A stretch of DNA of 46,779 bases, from positions 1 through 46,779 of the forward strand of contig PJAB01000074.1 of the NCBI GenBank assembly GCA_002887195.1. The letters run 5' to 3'. Made by a program: the position numbers and the translations under genes. The notes beneath the pieces were generated by a model that saw only the letters and a list, made by a program, of their open reading frames with translations, was not told the origin of the DNA and did not search any database. Position 1 is the first letter of the stretch. Every line of letters begins with the position of its first letter. The DNA comes from Chrysochromulina parva (lineage: Eukaryota > Haptophyta > Prymnesiales > Chrysochromulinaceae). Positions 37,099-46,779 of the stretch are shown here, piece after piece.

Positions 37099-39577
37099 AT
37101 GAGAATCTCCCCGCGAGAACCCGCGCGACGATATGGCGTTGGGGAGAGTGACCCCTGGCGACGTTCAAGAGTTGGATTCATGACCTCATGGCTGAGCCAG
37201 CGCTCTGCCCGAACGCGACCCATGCCGCGCGTGGAAGAGGAGAGCGCAGCACCAGGCGGACTCAAAAGGACAGCGGACATTTCACCGAATAATTTGCGAC
37301 CCAAAACTGGACTCGAGATGCGGCAGTTCCGGCGCAAACTGTACGAAGAGCGGCATGGTATGACGTTGGCCAACAAGTACCGAAATCAAAGCCAGAGCAT
37401 AGCGCGATTGATGGCATCGCGAGAGCGTTCGAAGCGCCTGGTTGTGCATCCTCGACAAACCCCCTGGTTCGGTTACTGGGACGTCGTCACGACGCTGGCA
37501 CTGCTCTACACTGCAATCATCACCCCCTTCGAGGCCGGTTTCTTGGGAAGCGTCTACGGTCCTGCTGCGTGGACCGATAGTTGGTTCCTGATCAACCGCG
37601 TGCTCGACCTCGTCTTTCTTTTCGACTTGGTGCTGCAATTCTTCGTCGCTTACGAGACTCGGGACGATCGCGGTGGCTCTATTTGGGTCGAAGACCACTC
37701 GCTCATTATCCGCCACTACCTGCGCAGCTGGTTCGCGGTGGACTCCTTCACCATCTTTGTGCCCTTCGGCTTCGACATCTACCAAACGGTGATACCCGAT
37801 CCGGCTATAGCTGCCACCGAGGAAGGGGCAGGTGACGGAGGCGGTGGGGCGGTTGTTGTGCTGCGCGTGCTGCGCGCCGTCCGGCTCGTCAAGCTCGTGC
37901 GGCTCGTCCGCGCCTCGCGGGTCTTCGAGCGCTGGAAGTCTAAGATTAGCATGAGTCACGCCACGAAGACCGTCTTCCGCGCGATCTCGATGACGCTGAT
38001 AGGAGCGCACTGGTATGCGTGCGTGATGGCTCTCGAAGCGTCTCTACACGACTCGCCTGAGCCAACGTGGCTCGGCTCGGAGCGTTACGGCTACTGCAAA
38101 GACCCGGTAGTGCCATCGGCATCCATGACTCCGACCACCTCGGCTGGACTCAGCATCGCTGGCTGCGGCGATGCGGACCCAGGCTCTTTGTACCTTGGCG
38201 CCTTCTCGTGGTCGCTGATGGTCATCACCGGCACCGGAGGCACCGATTACTACCCGTCCTCAATAAGCCAGGGCGAGACTATCATAGTGATGACCCTCGT
38301 GTTGGTTGGTGCCTTGATCTGGACGCAAGTGCTCGCCATGTTTTGCGACGTGGCGACCAATGCGGACCCTGGCGTGGTCGAATTCCGACAGCGCCTGGAC
38401 AGCATGAACAGCTACATCCGTACGAATAATTTGCCAGCGGGGATGGCCAGACGCATGCGCGAGTACCTGCACCAGACCCAGGAGGTTAATCTGAGGGAGT
38501 ACCATGCCGCTTCCGTCCTGCCTCTGCTTAGTGACGCCCTCCAAATCGAGGTGGTTATGCATGTGTACGCGACACCCCTTCGCACCGCCTTACACGGCAG
38601 CAGCACCATCGCTCAGGCCGACCGTGTGTCTCTGCTGACCCTTAACATCCCTGCTCCTTGCCGCACGCCACCATGGTCAGCCTGACTTGACTCTGACGCC
38701 CCGTTCCTTGCCACGCCACCATGAGTGCGCAGTAACAAGCACTGGCTGTCTAGAATCTCGTTTCTGAAAGGCGCCGAGGAGCTTTGTCTCGTGCGTCTGG
38801 CAATGTTGATGACATCGCGCACTTTCACTCCGGGCGAAGTGGCCGTCAAGGGCTATCTGTATGTCGTCATGCGCGGCATCGTCCTTTTTGGCGGACGTGT
38901 GCTCACGGCAGGCATGTCGTGGGGTGACGATGTGCTGCTGAACGACGAGAGCTATTTTTTGCCGCACTCGGCCTGCGCCATGTCGTACGTGTCTACGCAA
39001 AAAATTTGCAAGCAGGACCTCTCTACTGTCATCAGCAAGTTCCCGGTCGCCCAAAGCAAGGTGAGCACGCTCTCTGTCTCCCTCAACTTTGAGATGATCA
39101 CCCCACTTATCTGCTGCGCGCTTCGGCACTGCCCCACCTGACTCTTGTCTGTGCGTCTCATCTTGCTACATCTTGCAGGTGCGACGATTCACGATCTTAC
39201 TTGCGATGAGGAGGCACCTCATCAATCTTGCGCGACTCGTGAAAGAAAGCGAGGGGCTGACGGACTCTTCGATCAAGAAACTCAAGTTTAAGGGCGACTT
39301 TCTCGACCGTGCCATTGATGCGGCTGAGGCCAGTGCACGTAACGTTGCCGGCGGAAAGGTCGATGAGATCCCGGTAACCAGTGGCCCCCTTGGTGGCGCC
39401 GTTCAACCGCTCGGCGAGGAGCTGAAGACGGAGTTCAAGAGCTTGCATGACGAGATGCGTGAGCTGCGGACGACGATTTCTGTTCTCACGCAGCGGGAGG
39501 ACAAGCTGCAACAGACCATGGAGGCCCTTGCTGCCTTGGTTGCCTCTGCTTTGAAAGTGGTAGTTGTGGACTCCTAG
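37099..39577 (+). CDS. voltage-gated CNBD-type cation channel, three exons, odd pore
   Basis: Exons 37099-38564, 38733-39060 and 39179-39577 (junction phases 2 and 0), about 730 residues. Six-helix channel of the EAG/HCN/plant-Shaker superfamily: S1 at YWDVVTTLALLYTAIITPFE, S2 FLFDLVLQFFVAYE, S3 WFAVDSFTIFVPFGF, and S4 VLRVLRAVRLVKLVRLVRAS with seven basic residues at every third position. The pore helix gives SWSLMVITGTGGTDYYP (residues 376-384), so the filter is TGTGG instead of GYGD or GFGN. S6 is IIVMTLVLVGALIWTQVLAM. The C-linker has MNSYIRTNNLPAGMARRMRE. Splicing restores EVVMHVNKHWLSRISFLKGA, leading to a CNBD with FTPGE, but the phosphate-binding cassette Arg is absent. The end is a coiled coil (LHDEMRELRTTISVLTQRED). 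Ion selectivity and ligand are unknown. Confidence 0.85.
38565..38732 (+). other. intron 1 of the channel gene
   Basis: 168 nt. The donor is CATGT/GTACGC and the acceptor is GTGCGCAG/TAACAAG. Phase 2; splicing makes MHVNKHWL, bridging C-linker and CNBD. The intron holds an imperfect duplication of ccttgccacgccaccatg (at about 38656-38674 and 38706-38723). Confidence 0.8.
39061..39178 (+). other. intron 2 of the channel gene
   Basis: 118 nt. The donor is AGCAAG/GTGAGC and the acceptor is CTTGCAG/GTGCGA. Phase 0, joining VAQSK to VRRFTILLAMRRHL. No repeat at the ends beyond the GTG itself. Confidence 0.85.
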
Positions 39578-40163
39578 AGAGCGTCCAGCGTGGTTGCTAG
39601 AGCATCCCGCTCCCCCACAGGCCACAGCAAGACGTTGCCGACAAAGGTCAATGAGGCAAGTCCACCCCCCGCCCTGGGTCGACCCCTGGGGGCCATACCA
39701 CGCCATGGAGTGACTGTCGGCCAAGCGCCACGAGCAGATGGTCTTGGTGCAACCCGAGAAACCCGATCAGGAGAGAGTCAGACGGAGCAGCAAATGAGCA
39801 GCAGGCCAGCGGGCGAAAGTGTGTCGACTAAAGTCCTGTGAAGTCCTGTGTAGGTACGCAAAACAAGAAACTGCAGGCGCCTGAACGGTGTGTTCGAAGC
39901 TTCGATGTTCGAACGTGCCGCCGCGCGCGCGTGAGCGCCTCCCGCGCACGCCTTTTTAGGGGCTTGTGGGTATATGTGTCTGGCCGATAACGTAAGGCCC
40001 TGAAACGAACGAACGAGAACGTGCAGGCGCATGCATTGATCGTGACGAGGCCCTCTTTCTTGGTTGCCAGGATCGACATGTCGTGGAGTTTGTCGTGGTT
40101 TCCGCAAGGATACGATAGGAAGCTCACGGACTCGCACCCAGAGGGCTGTGCTGTTGGCCGCCC
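39578..40163. other. intergenic gap
   Basis: No gene recognised. It contains a tandem aagtcctgtg pair (39831-39850) and a perfect 12-bp palindrome tcgaagcttcga (39894-39905) near the presumed 3' end of the channel transcript. Confidence 0.4.
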
Positions 40164-41162
40164 ATGCGACCCGACGTATTGAAAAGCACGCACAACGGTG
40201 TGGTGGATGGCTCACCGGCCACAAGCCGCTTCCTCGACCTTGTCAAGCAACTGCCGCCCAATGCGAGCGCAGCTGCTTTTGACGTGGGCACGAATGACGG
40301 GAGCTTCTCCAAGTCGCTCATGGATGTGATGGCACGGTGCTGTCCGAGCATCACGTTTTGGCATACCATGATCGAGCCGCAGCCTCGGTATACTCAGCAT
40401 CTGGCGGATCTTGCTGCCAACCCAAGCTACAACGCAGTGTTTCATGCAGCCGTCGCAGGGCCACACGACGGCCGTAACGTGACGCTGCACCTGGGCAGCA
40501 ATCGCCAGGCAGCATCCACGATCGCCACAAATGCACATCGGTACGGGCATCGTCATGGGCATCCTAGGATCACGGTGCCCACTGTGAACCTGGCCAGACT
40601 CCTCATGCACCAACATGCGAGGCTTCGAGAGCATAACGCGCTGGTCGCCGCTCGCGACGGCATCGCGCGCGAGGAGGTCCCATCGCTTCTTCTCCTGAAG
40701 ATGGACATTGAGGGCGGTGAGGCCGATCTACTGTCCTACCTACTCGTCAAGGAAGCCCTGTGCACATTGAGCCACCTCCGCGTGGAGTGGCATCTCAACG
40801 CGATGCCCGAAGAGCAGCGGCTGGGCATTGTGGCCCTCAGGCTCGGCCTGCGGGAATTGATCACGCGTGGCTGCCGTATCTCAGGACGCCCCGAACATCA
40901 CGTGGTGGTGGAGGACGAGGAATACCGTCCACTCAACTTTGGCAAGGCTGTGCCGGGCCTCATAGAGGAGGCCGTCAAGCACATAGAAAGAAGTACGAGC
41001 AAGATGGCGGGTGAGAGTATGCATGGCAGCGTCCCACTCGGCTTTCTTTGGAACCTGACGGTGCTCAAGTTGCCGGCACAAGGTCGGACCCTATTCAAGA
41101 CGCATGATGTGAACGGCACATTCTTTGCGTCGAGAATGCACGGTAGTCCTCGCTGGTCGTGA
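40164..41162 (+). CDS. FkbM-like SAM-dependent methyltransferase
   Basis: 332 residues from the ATG at 40164; the upstream frame is closed by a stop at 40116-40118. SAM-binding motif AAFDVGTNDGSFSKSL, then TFWHTMIEPQPRY (acidic ribose ligand), a long loop with TVPTVNLARLL (family v.t.tLd.l) and LLLLKMDIEGGEADLLSYLL, the hallmark KiDiEGaE of FkbM. FkbM proteins O-methylate sugars, polyketides or glycan ends. The substrate here is unknown. Algal relatives are often secretory-pathway proteins, but no signal peptide or anchor is visible, so a 5' exon (a possible 3' splice site is ttgccag at about 40064-40070) cannot be excluded. Confidence 0.8.
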   Translation: MRPDVLKSTHNGVVDGSPATSRFLDLVKQLPPNASAAAFDVGTNDGSFSKSLMDVMARCCPSITFWHTMIEPQPRYTQHLADLAANPSYNAVFHAAVAGPHDGRNVTLHLGSNRQAASTIATNAHRYGHRHGHPRITVPTVNLARLLMHQHARLREHNALVAARDGIAREEVPSLLLLKMDIEGGEADLLSYLLVKEALCTLSHLRVEWHLNAMPEEQRLGIVALRLGLRELITRGCRISGRPEHHVVVEDEEYRPLNFGKAVPGLIEEAVKHIERSTSKMAGESMHGSVPLGFLWNLTVLKLPAQGRTLFKTHDVNGTFFASRMHGSPRWS

Positions 41163-41917
41163 AGCGGACGACGCGACGACCGTGTGGCACAGCGCGCGCG
41201 GTGTCATGCGATAGACATGACCTTTGCCCTCCGTTGCTCCGAGGACCATTACATGTAAGGTGCAGGTCAGAGCACACGCGTGAGCAATGGCTGCGTGCTC
41301 GACCGGACGGGTAAAGGGATTAGGCGAGGGTGGGCGCTTGCTTTTGGGATATGCGTCGGACGTGGGAAAGGAGAGGACGTCCGACACGGTTTAACACGGG
41401 CGCACGATGCATTAATGATGCCGTCGTCGATCGAGCATCGTGGTTCGAGCATCCGATCGAGCGTCATTTTCCCAAACAGGTGTGTAGGGTTGGGCCCTCG
41501 CCTTATCGAGCGGGCCCTTATAAAATAAACAGAAAAATAGTAGACCCGCACTCTCCCTTGGGTTTAACGGCTGTGTGAGGAACTACGGGATGCAAAGTGC
41601 GGGACGGCGCGGACGAGCGCGTGTCCGGTACGAGTACGTGTAGGACGTAGGACGGGAGTTGGATGTCTGTTCCCGATGGTTAAATTTATCCAAGTATGGG
41701 GACTTACACTTAGGGTCAGAGCCACAGCCTGTACTACGAAACGATTCTCGACGAGCGCGCAGCGGCGCGCGCGAGTTGCGACGTTATCCTACAACCGCGC
41801 ACGAGACTCAAGAGAAATAAGCTATACTCGTATACTACGGAGCTATATTCTTGGCAAAGTCAGCACGCACGGCGCAGCGAGCATGAGCTGTGTGAGCTGA
41901 CGGCGCTCCCGCGCGCT
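41163..41917. other. convergent intergenic gap
   Basis: 755 nt between two 3' ends. AT-richer than genes. No gene, RNA gene or strong repeat recognised. Confidence 0.4.
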
Positions 41918-44900
41918 CTACTTGGCAGCTGTTACACCCCCGCCCTTGGCCATCTTGTCGAGCAGGGTGTGGTTGTTGGCAAGGAAGGAGCGGTAGATGT
42001 CCTGGACGTCCGTCACGAGGTCGAGCAGGTTGATGTCGATCTCGAATGTCGCGCACACGCCGCTGCTTGTGGCCCTCGACGGCGAGGAGGGACCGTCATC
42101 TTCGCGCTCATCCGCCTCGATGGCGCAAGGCATGCCCAACATAGCGCGCGGCATCCCCTCGACGACCAGGTGGCTCTCGCGCGCGCCGTCCTGAGCGCTA
42201 TCGACGCTCAGCTCAATCTTGAGAGCGCCGTGCACGCGGAGCCGCTCGGAACCCAGGTGCTTGCGTGCGCGCTCGGCGGCAACGCGGAGGGGCTCAGCAT
42301 ACCAAGGATGCGCCTCGAGCTGCTCTTGAAGTAACGCGTTCATGTGGTCGAAGAGCAACGACGCACGTGCGCGCAGCTCGACGTGCTGGGCTTGCAGCCG
42401 CACGCACGCGCCGTCGGCAACCGCCAGGCGCAGCAGCGCCGCGCCGCCGCTGCCGAGCCAAGGGGTCCCGACCGCAGCGGCGGCACCGGCCATCCCGCTC
42501 GCCGTGGCCACGTCGCCATCGCCGCCCTTCACATTCACATTCACACCGCTCGCCATGGCCACGTCGCCATCGCCACCCCACCTCTCAGGGGTAGCCAGCG
42601 GTTGCGACGGCGGGGAGGCAGCGATGGTGGGGGCAGAGGGCAGTGCCGTGGTTGGCACTGCAAGGGCTGGCGGCGGAGGCGGAGGCAGAGACGAAGCACG
42701 CGCCCTCAACGGCGAGGTAAACCGCGACGATGCCGAGCGCTCCGCATCTGTCGGAGTCACCCAAGCGCCGTCCTGAGCGCGCCGTCCTGAGCGCGTTGCG
42801 TCGATCGGGGGCGTCAGGCAAGCGGTGGCCTCTGCGCTCAGGACGGCGCTCATCTTTTCCTGATCCTGTAGCAAGCTCTCGACGGCAGCGGCCCGCTCTG
42901 ACAGAAGCGCGGCGGCAGTTGGGGACAGCAGAAGCGGCGGCGGAGCAGCGGCGGCGGAGGCGGCAGTGGCGGTGGCGGCAGTAGCGGTGGCGGCAGTAGC
43001 GGTGGCGGCAGTGGCGGTGGCGGCAGTAGCGGTGGCGGCAGTGGCGGTGGCGGCAGTGGCGGTGGCGGCAGTGGCGGTGGCGGCACGACCCTCTACAGAG
43101 CCCTTTTCGAGTTTGCCCACCGCCCACGAGGCCAGCTCGGCCTCGGGCACGAACTCGGCCCAACGGACCTGTGGGGAAGAGGGAGGCGCCGTGGTGAGCG
43201 CATGCATGCAAGGGCTTGGGCACGAACTCGGCCCAACGTACCCAGCGTCGACGGCGCACGTGGGTGAGGGGATTCGAGGTCGAGAGCCACCCAGTGCTCC
43301 AATTCCATGCAAACTGCCACCCGTCCTCCGATTTGGGGTTCGTCAACTCCGATTTGGGGTTCGTCGGACCCAACTCTGATTTGGGGTTCGTCAACTCCGA
43401 TTTGGGGTTCGTCAACTCGGATTTGGAGGCGCCGTCGACATCGATGCGCCACTCGCCTGCCCAACGCCAGAGCCCGCCCTGCCCGCCGCCGTACACGCCG
43501 CCGCCGCCGCCGCCGCCACCTCCTCCCTTGGCGGGATGCGCACCGATTGACGAAGCATTGATGGACGCTCCCGCTGGGGCTGGCGTGGGTGGGCCGAACC
43601 GGCCGCCGGTGCCGCTCAAGGCGCGACTCGGAACGCTGAGGCTGCTGCTCACCAGAGCGGCGCCTCTGCCGCCGTTCCCGTCGCTCATGGCAGCACCAAG
43701 AGCCGGAGCGAGCGAGGGCACTGAGCGTGCAAGCGAGGGCGCCGTGTCGGTCGGAAGCAACCAAGCGCCGTCCTGAACGCGCCGTCCTGAGCGCGATGGC
43801 GAGGGCGGCTGCTTCTGCTCGTCAGACGAGCTCGAGGTGTGCCACGGGAGCTGCGGCAATGGGATGGAGGGCATGTGAGGCAGCTTCATCTCGGCGATCG
43901 TCGGTAGTGTGGGCAGCTGCAACGGCGTGTCGCCCACACTCTGCCACGGCATCAAGGGTAGCTGCCCCGCTGCGGGCTTGGCCGCCGCCGTGCCAGCTCT
44001 GGCCCCAGCCTGCTGTTGCAGCAGCAGCTGCTGCAGCTGCTCCGACGACGACGACAACCACGACGACGACGATGACGGGCGAATCGAAGATGCAGTTTGG
44101 GTTTGGGCTCCCTCATTTGGCAAGGGCGCCATATTTGGCAAGGGCACCAGGTCAATCTCGGCGAATCTGCGGTGGCCGGCCTCGTCTGTCCACGCGCCCG
44201 GGTCGAGCGGCAACAGGTCCGCCGCGCTATACGGTCGGAAGGCAGCGAGTCGTCGCTGGTTTTCCCACACCTCGACGAGCTTTCGAGCTCGGGTCGGAGC
44301 TGCAGGCTTGCCTAATATGGGGGGAGCGACCGGATTGCCCACGACGGCGCGCGCGCCTGCGCCTTCGGCCACGCCGGAGTCACTCGGCGTCGATCGCGCG
44401 GCGCCGGCCATGCCCGCCACGGCGCCAGCCATGCCCGTCACGGCGCCGGCAATACCCACGCGCCGCTCCATCACGAGCGGAGGCTGCTCTCTCGTCTGGG
44501 CACCTGGTAGCGGCGGCAGCTCGGGCGGCCCCGGTGCTTCCCGAGGTGACGATCTCGAGCTCGATCTCGAGCTCGGCTCGAGCTGCACGAGATCGAGACG
44601 GAGGACCTCATAGTCGCCGGCGAGCACCGACGCGCTCAGCTGGGCGACGTACAAAGAGAGCAGTTGCAACGCGGAGAGCGATGGCGGCGGCGCGCCGGCC
44701 GCGCCCGCACTGGCCCCTGCCGCCGCCGCGGCGGCGCTCGCCACGGCGACCGCATCTGAGTCTGCCACGGGCGTCGTCTCGGGCGCCGTGTGCGTCGATG
44801 GCGCCGGGCTTAATGAGAGAAGGAGCTGCAGCTGCCCCGTGGGGAGCACGCTCACGAGCAGCTGGTAAGGTTTGGCCACGGGCGGCGAGATCAGGCTGGC

Positions 44901-46730
44901 GAGCCGCCACGTCCCCTCAACGCTCGCATCGCGCACAAAGGAGGTGAGCCGCCCCTGCGGGCCTCCGCGCAACGCGGCGCTCAGTACGGCGCTCGCGCGC
45001 ACGAGGTGGCGCGAGAGCCCCCGGAGAGCGTGGGTACAGTCCTCGCGGAAGCTCTCGAGCAGCGTGCGTGTGAATGTGAATGTGCGTGCGGACGAGTGCA
45101 CCTGCCCTTGGCGCGCGAGCTGGGAGGCTAAGGCGCTGCAGCCGGCCGCCAGCGCACGCTCGAGGGTGACTCCGAGTCGCACACGACGGAAGCGCAAGCT
45201 CATCTGGACGGGCTTGCGCGCAAGCGCCGCAAGGCGCTCGAAGAGCTGCGGCACGTCGATCGGCGCGCCGCACGTGGAATTGGGCAGCGCCTCCACGCGC
45301 GCTGCCTTGGGCGCCTCCGCCACCCCCACACGCGCTGCCTTGGGCGCCTCCGCCACGCCCACACGCGCTGCCAGGGCCTGCTGCCAGAGCGACGCGAGGG
45401 CGGCGCGGCGCGGCTGGTCGTGCGTGAGGCCGGCCGACTGGAAATATTGGAGCATCGAACTCAGCGAGCCGAAGCAGCCTGCAGGCAATGAGGAGACGAG
45501 ACCCTCCGCCTCCGCAAGCTCGCATGCCTGCGCACTCGAGAGCCCGAGCGCCACTAGGCCCTCCGCGGCGGCGGCGGCGGCGACGGCACGCTCTTCCGCG
45601 GAGCCGCCCTCGAGCCTGCCAGAAGCCGCCAACTTGCCGTCATAGGTTCGCACTGGCAGCCCGCGCACGAACAGCTCGAGCTCGACGACGCAGCCCTCCG
45701 CCGCGTGGCGCAGGTACTCGCCCAGGTGCGGCCCGAACTGCCGATGCACCACAGCCTTCATCAGGCCCTCGATGATCGTCTGCAGGAGCACCCGCAGTAG
45801 CTGCTCCGGAGCACCGCCAAAGGGGTCCGCGCCGCCGGCGCGCTTATCGGGCAGCAGCTCAATCTTGAAACCAGCCTCCGGCCGCCATGCGCGTCGGCGT
45901 GGGAAGTAGATCAGAGGGATCGTCGCCGCGAAACGCACCGAGACGTCCAGCCGCTGCAGCTGGACGTTCGGAGCGAGCGCCACACCGAGCATCTCGCGCC
46001 GCGACACGAGCGACACACCCTCGCCACGGAAGCGGAGCAGTGCGCCCTCCTCCTCGGAAGCGCCACCGCCGCCGCCGCCGCCGCCGCCGCCGCTGGCTGG
46101 GCCGCTGCTACATGCGCAGCTTCGGCTGCCGCCACCAGCGCTGCTGCAGCTGGTCGCGGCGACAGTGGGCGTCGGACTGGCGATACGGAGCACGACCGTC
46201 GGAACGCGAGCGGCCTGGCCTTCCTTTCCGATGCCTGGAGTGACCGTGAGCGTGATCGCAGCCGAGAATTGCTCGAGCAGCAGCTCCTTTAAGCCGACGA
46301 AGGTGTCCTTGTACGAGAAGCGCAGCTGATAGCCCTCGACGGCCGGGAAGTAGGACTGACGGCGCAAGTCTTCGAGCTCCTGTGTGGTGAATAGAAGCTT
46401 GTCCTCTAGTGCGCCCAAGGTGAGCTCGAGGTCAGCTGGCGTGCCGCTCGAGCTGAGGCCACCGCTGCGCTCCTCGCTTTCGGCCTTGTTGAGCGCTGCT
46501 GTGGCCGTCCGCATTTCTCGCTCAAGAAGCGTGATGTTCTCTTCGAGGGCGGCCATCTGGCGCTCGATGGCAGGCGCCTCAATCTCGCGCCAATTGGCTT
46601 TCTGGACTTCCAGTCGGCGCTGCGAGTCGGCGTGGGCCGCCGCAAGCCGTGCAAGCACGGGTGCACCATCTGCTCTAGCCCACGGGCCGGGGGAGTCCGG
46701 CGGTGCAGGCGGCGGACGTCCGGACTCCAT
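41918..46730 (-). CDS. very large coiled-coil protein of unknown family, two exons
   Basis: Exons 46730-43242 and 43168-41918, phase 0, about 1579 residues, with a clear ATG at 46730 (MESGRPPPAPPDS). The N-terminus is a coiled coil at about 30-120 (IERQMAALEENITLLEREMR). An apparently folded region at about 130-620 includes VEGYQLRFSYKDTFVGLKEL, LLRFRGEGVSLVSRREMLGV, AATIPLIYFPRRRAWRPEAG and LLQTIIEGLMKAVVHRQFGP, with alternating strands suggesting a large beta-rich or lipid-binding-like fold. A long low-complexity middle follows (poly-Gly, SELTNPK repeats, TATAA repeats). The C-terminus is again structured: LLFDHMNALLQEQLEAHPWY and FEIDINLLDLVTDVQDIYRS. I do not recognise the family. The two outer conserved parts suggest a scaffold or lipid-handling protein, which is only a guess. 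Confidence 0.65.
42957..43086. repeat. 15-nt repeat encoding TATAA
   Basis: About eight copies of a 15-nt unit (agtggcggtggcggc) with an a/g variant. It is read on the minus strand as TATAATATAA in the second exon of the large gene. Confidence 0.9.
43169..43241 (-). other. 73-nt intron beginning with a copy of the next exon
   Basis: The donor is GCTGG/GTACGT (exon ends at 43242) and the acceptor is CCCACAG/GTCCGT (exon resumes at 43168). The first 24 nt of the intron (43241-43218) match the first 24 nt of the downstream exon (43168-43145) at 23 positions; both encode VRWAEFVP. The repeat period equals the intron length. A pyrimidine tract (CCTCCCTCTTCCCC) precedes the acceptor. Confidence 0.82.
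43326..43432. repeat. 21-nt repeat encoding SELTNPK
   Basis: About five copies of a unit ccgatttggggttcgtcaac(t), one with a 6-nt insertion. The minus strand reads SELTNPK repeatedly. The core GACGAACCCCAAA resembles the repeat in the MFS gene at 2.2 kb. Confidence 0.9.
45296..45376. repeat. 33-nt tandem duplication encoding AARVGVAEAPK
   Basis: Two full copies and a partial third copy of a 33-nt in-frame unit in the large gene, read on the minus strand as AARVGVAEAPK. Confidence 0.85.
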
Positions 46731-46779
46731 CGAAAAGGAGTGCCCGATCGAGGCTGCAGGCTACAGTCAGCTAGCTCCG

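Noticed and set aside
38656..38723. Repeat inside channel intron 1 as an exon-copy intron
   Set aside because: Both copies lie within the intron and neither matches the downstream exon start.
39889..39917. tgttcgaagcttcgatgttcgaac as a tRNA T-arm or other RNA gene
   Set aside because: No acceptor, D or anticodon stems fit around it; it is a small palindrome only.
1..46779. CRISPR arrays, insertion sequences, prokaryotic operons, or integrated viral genes
   Set aside because: Repeats are short tandem units inside eukaryotic genes or introns; no transposase, integrase, capsid or polymerase frame was seen.

Overview
The window is nuclear DNA of a GC-rich unicellular eukaryote, most probably a microalga and plausibly a haptophyte. 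The evidence is exclusively eukaryotic proteins (PARN deadenylase, FG nucleoporin, DHHC palmitoyltransferase, sideroflexin, BCKDK/PDK-type kinase, DNAJC21, PHD-type prolyl hydroxylase), a folate-biopterin transporter typical of algae and protists, one protein with a possible plastid-type bipartite leader, and few short GT-AG introns. The taxon is an inference; no rRNA or organelle marker is present. I saw no tRNA, rRNA, CRISPR array or clear transposon.

Layout. 0.2-4.5 kb (minus): FAM173/ATPSCKMT-like methyltransferase, an MFSD4-like MFS transporter in three exons, and a small leader-bearing protein. 4.6-10.7 kb (plus): DNAJC21/JJJ1 co-chaperone and a membrane-anchored FG nucleoporin of POM121-like architecture. 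11.3-20.8 kb (mostly minus): U-box protein, DUF3431-like protein, four-helix Orai-like membrane protein, a Cys-rich type I membrane protein, DHHC palmitoyltransferase and PHD/EGLN-like prolyl hydroxylase. 21-26.4 kb (plus): folate-biopterin transporter and a large alpha/beta hydrolase. 26.8-32.6 kb: multi-pass membrane protein (minus), DUF1810 protein (minus) head-to-head with a PDK/BCKDK-like kinase (plus), a histone-fold protein (minus) and sideroflexin (minus). 34.3-41.2 kb (plus): PARN, a voltage-gated channel with an odd pore and a degenerate cyclic-nucleotide-binding domain in three exons, and an FkbM-like methyltransferase. 41.9-46.7 kb (minus): one very large coiled-coil protein of unknown family.

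Genes are single transcription units, packed about one per 2 kb, with no operon logic or shared pathway. Seven introns could be placed by joining reading frames at GT-AG sites (73-273 nt). The most notable signal is that two of them, in unrelated genes at 11.6 kb and 43.2 kb, begin with a near-exact copy of the first bases of the downstream exon. This is the footprint expected if the intron arose by tandem duplication of exon sequence carrying a cryptic AG/GT splice site, or by insertion of an introner-type element with a target duplication. Short tandem duplications are widespread here (periods of 9, 15, 17, 21, 24, 27, 33, 37, 39, 69 and 72 nt), so raw material for such events is abundant.
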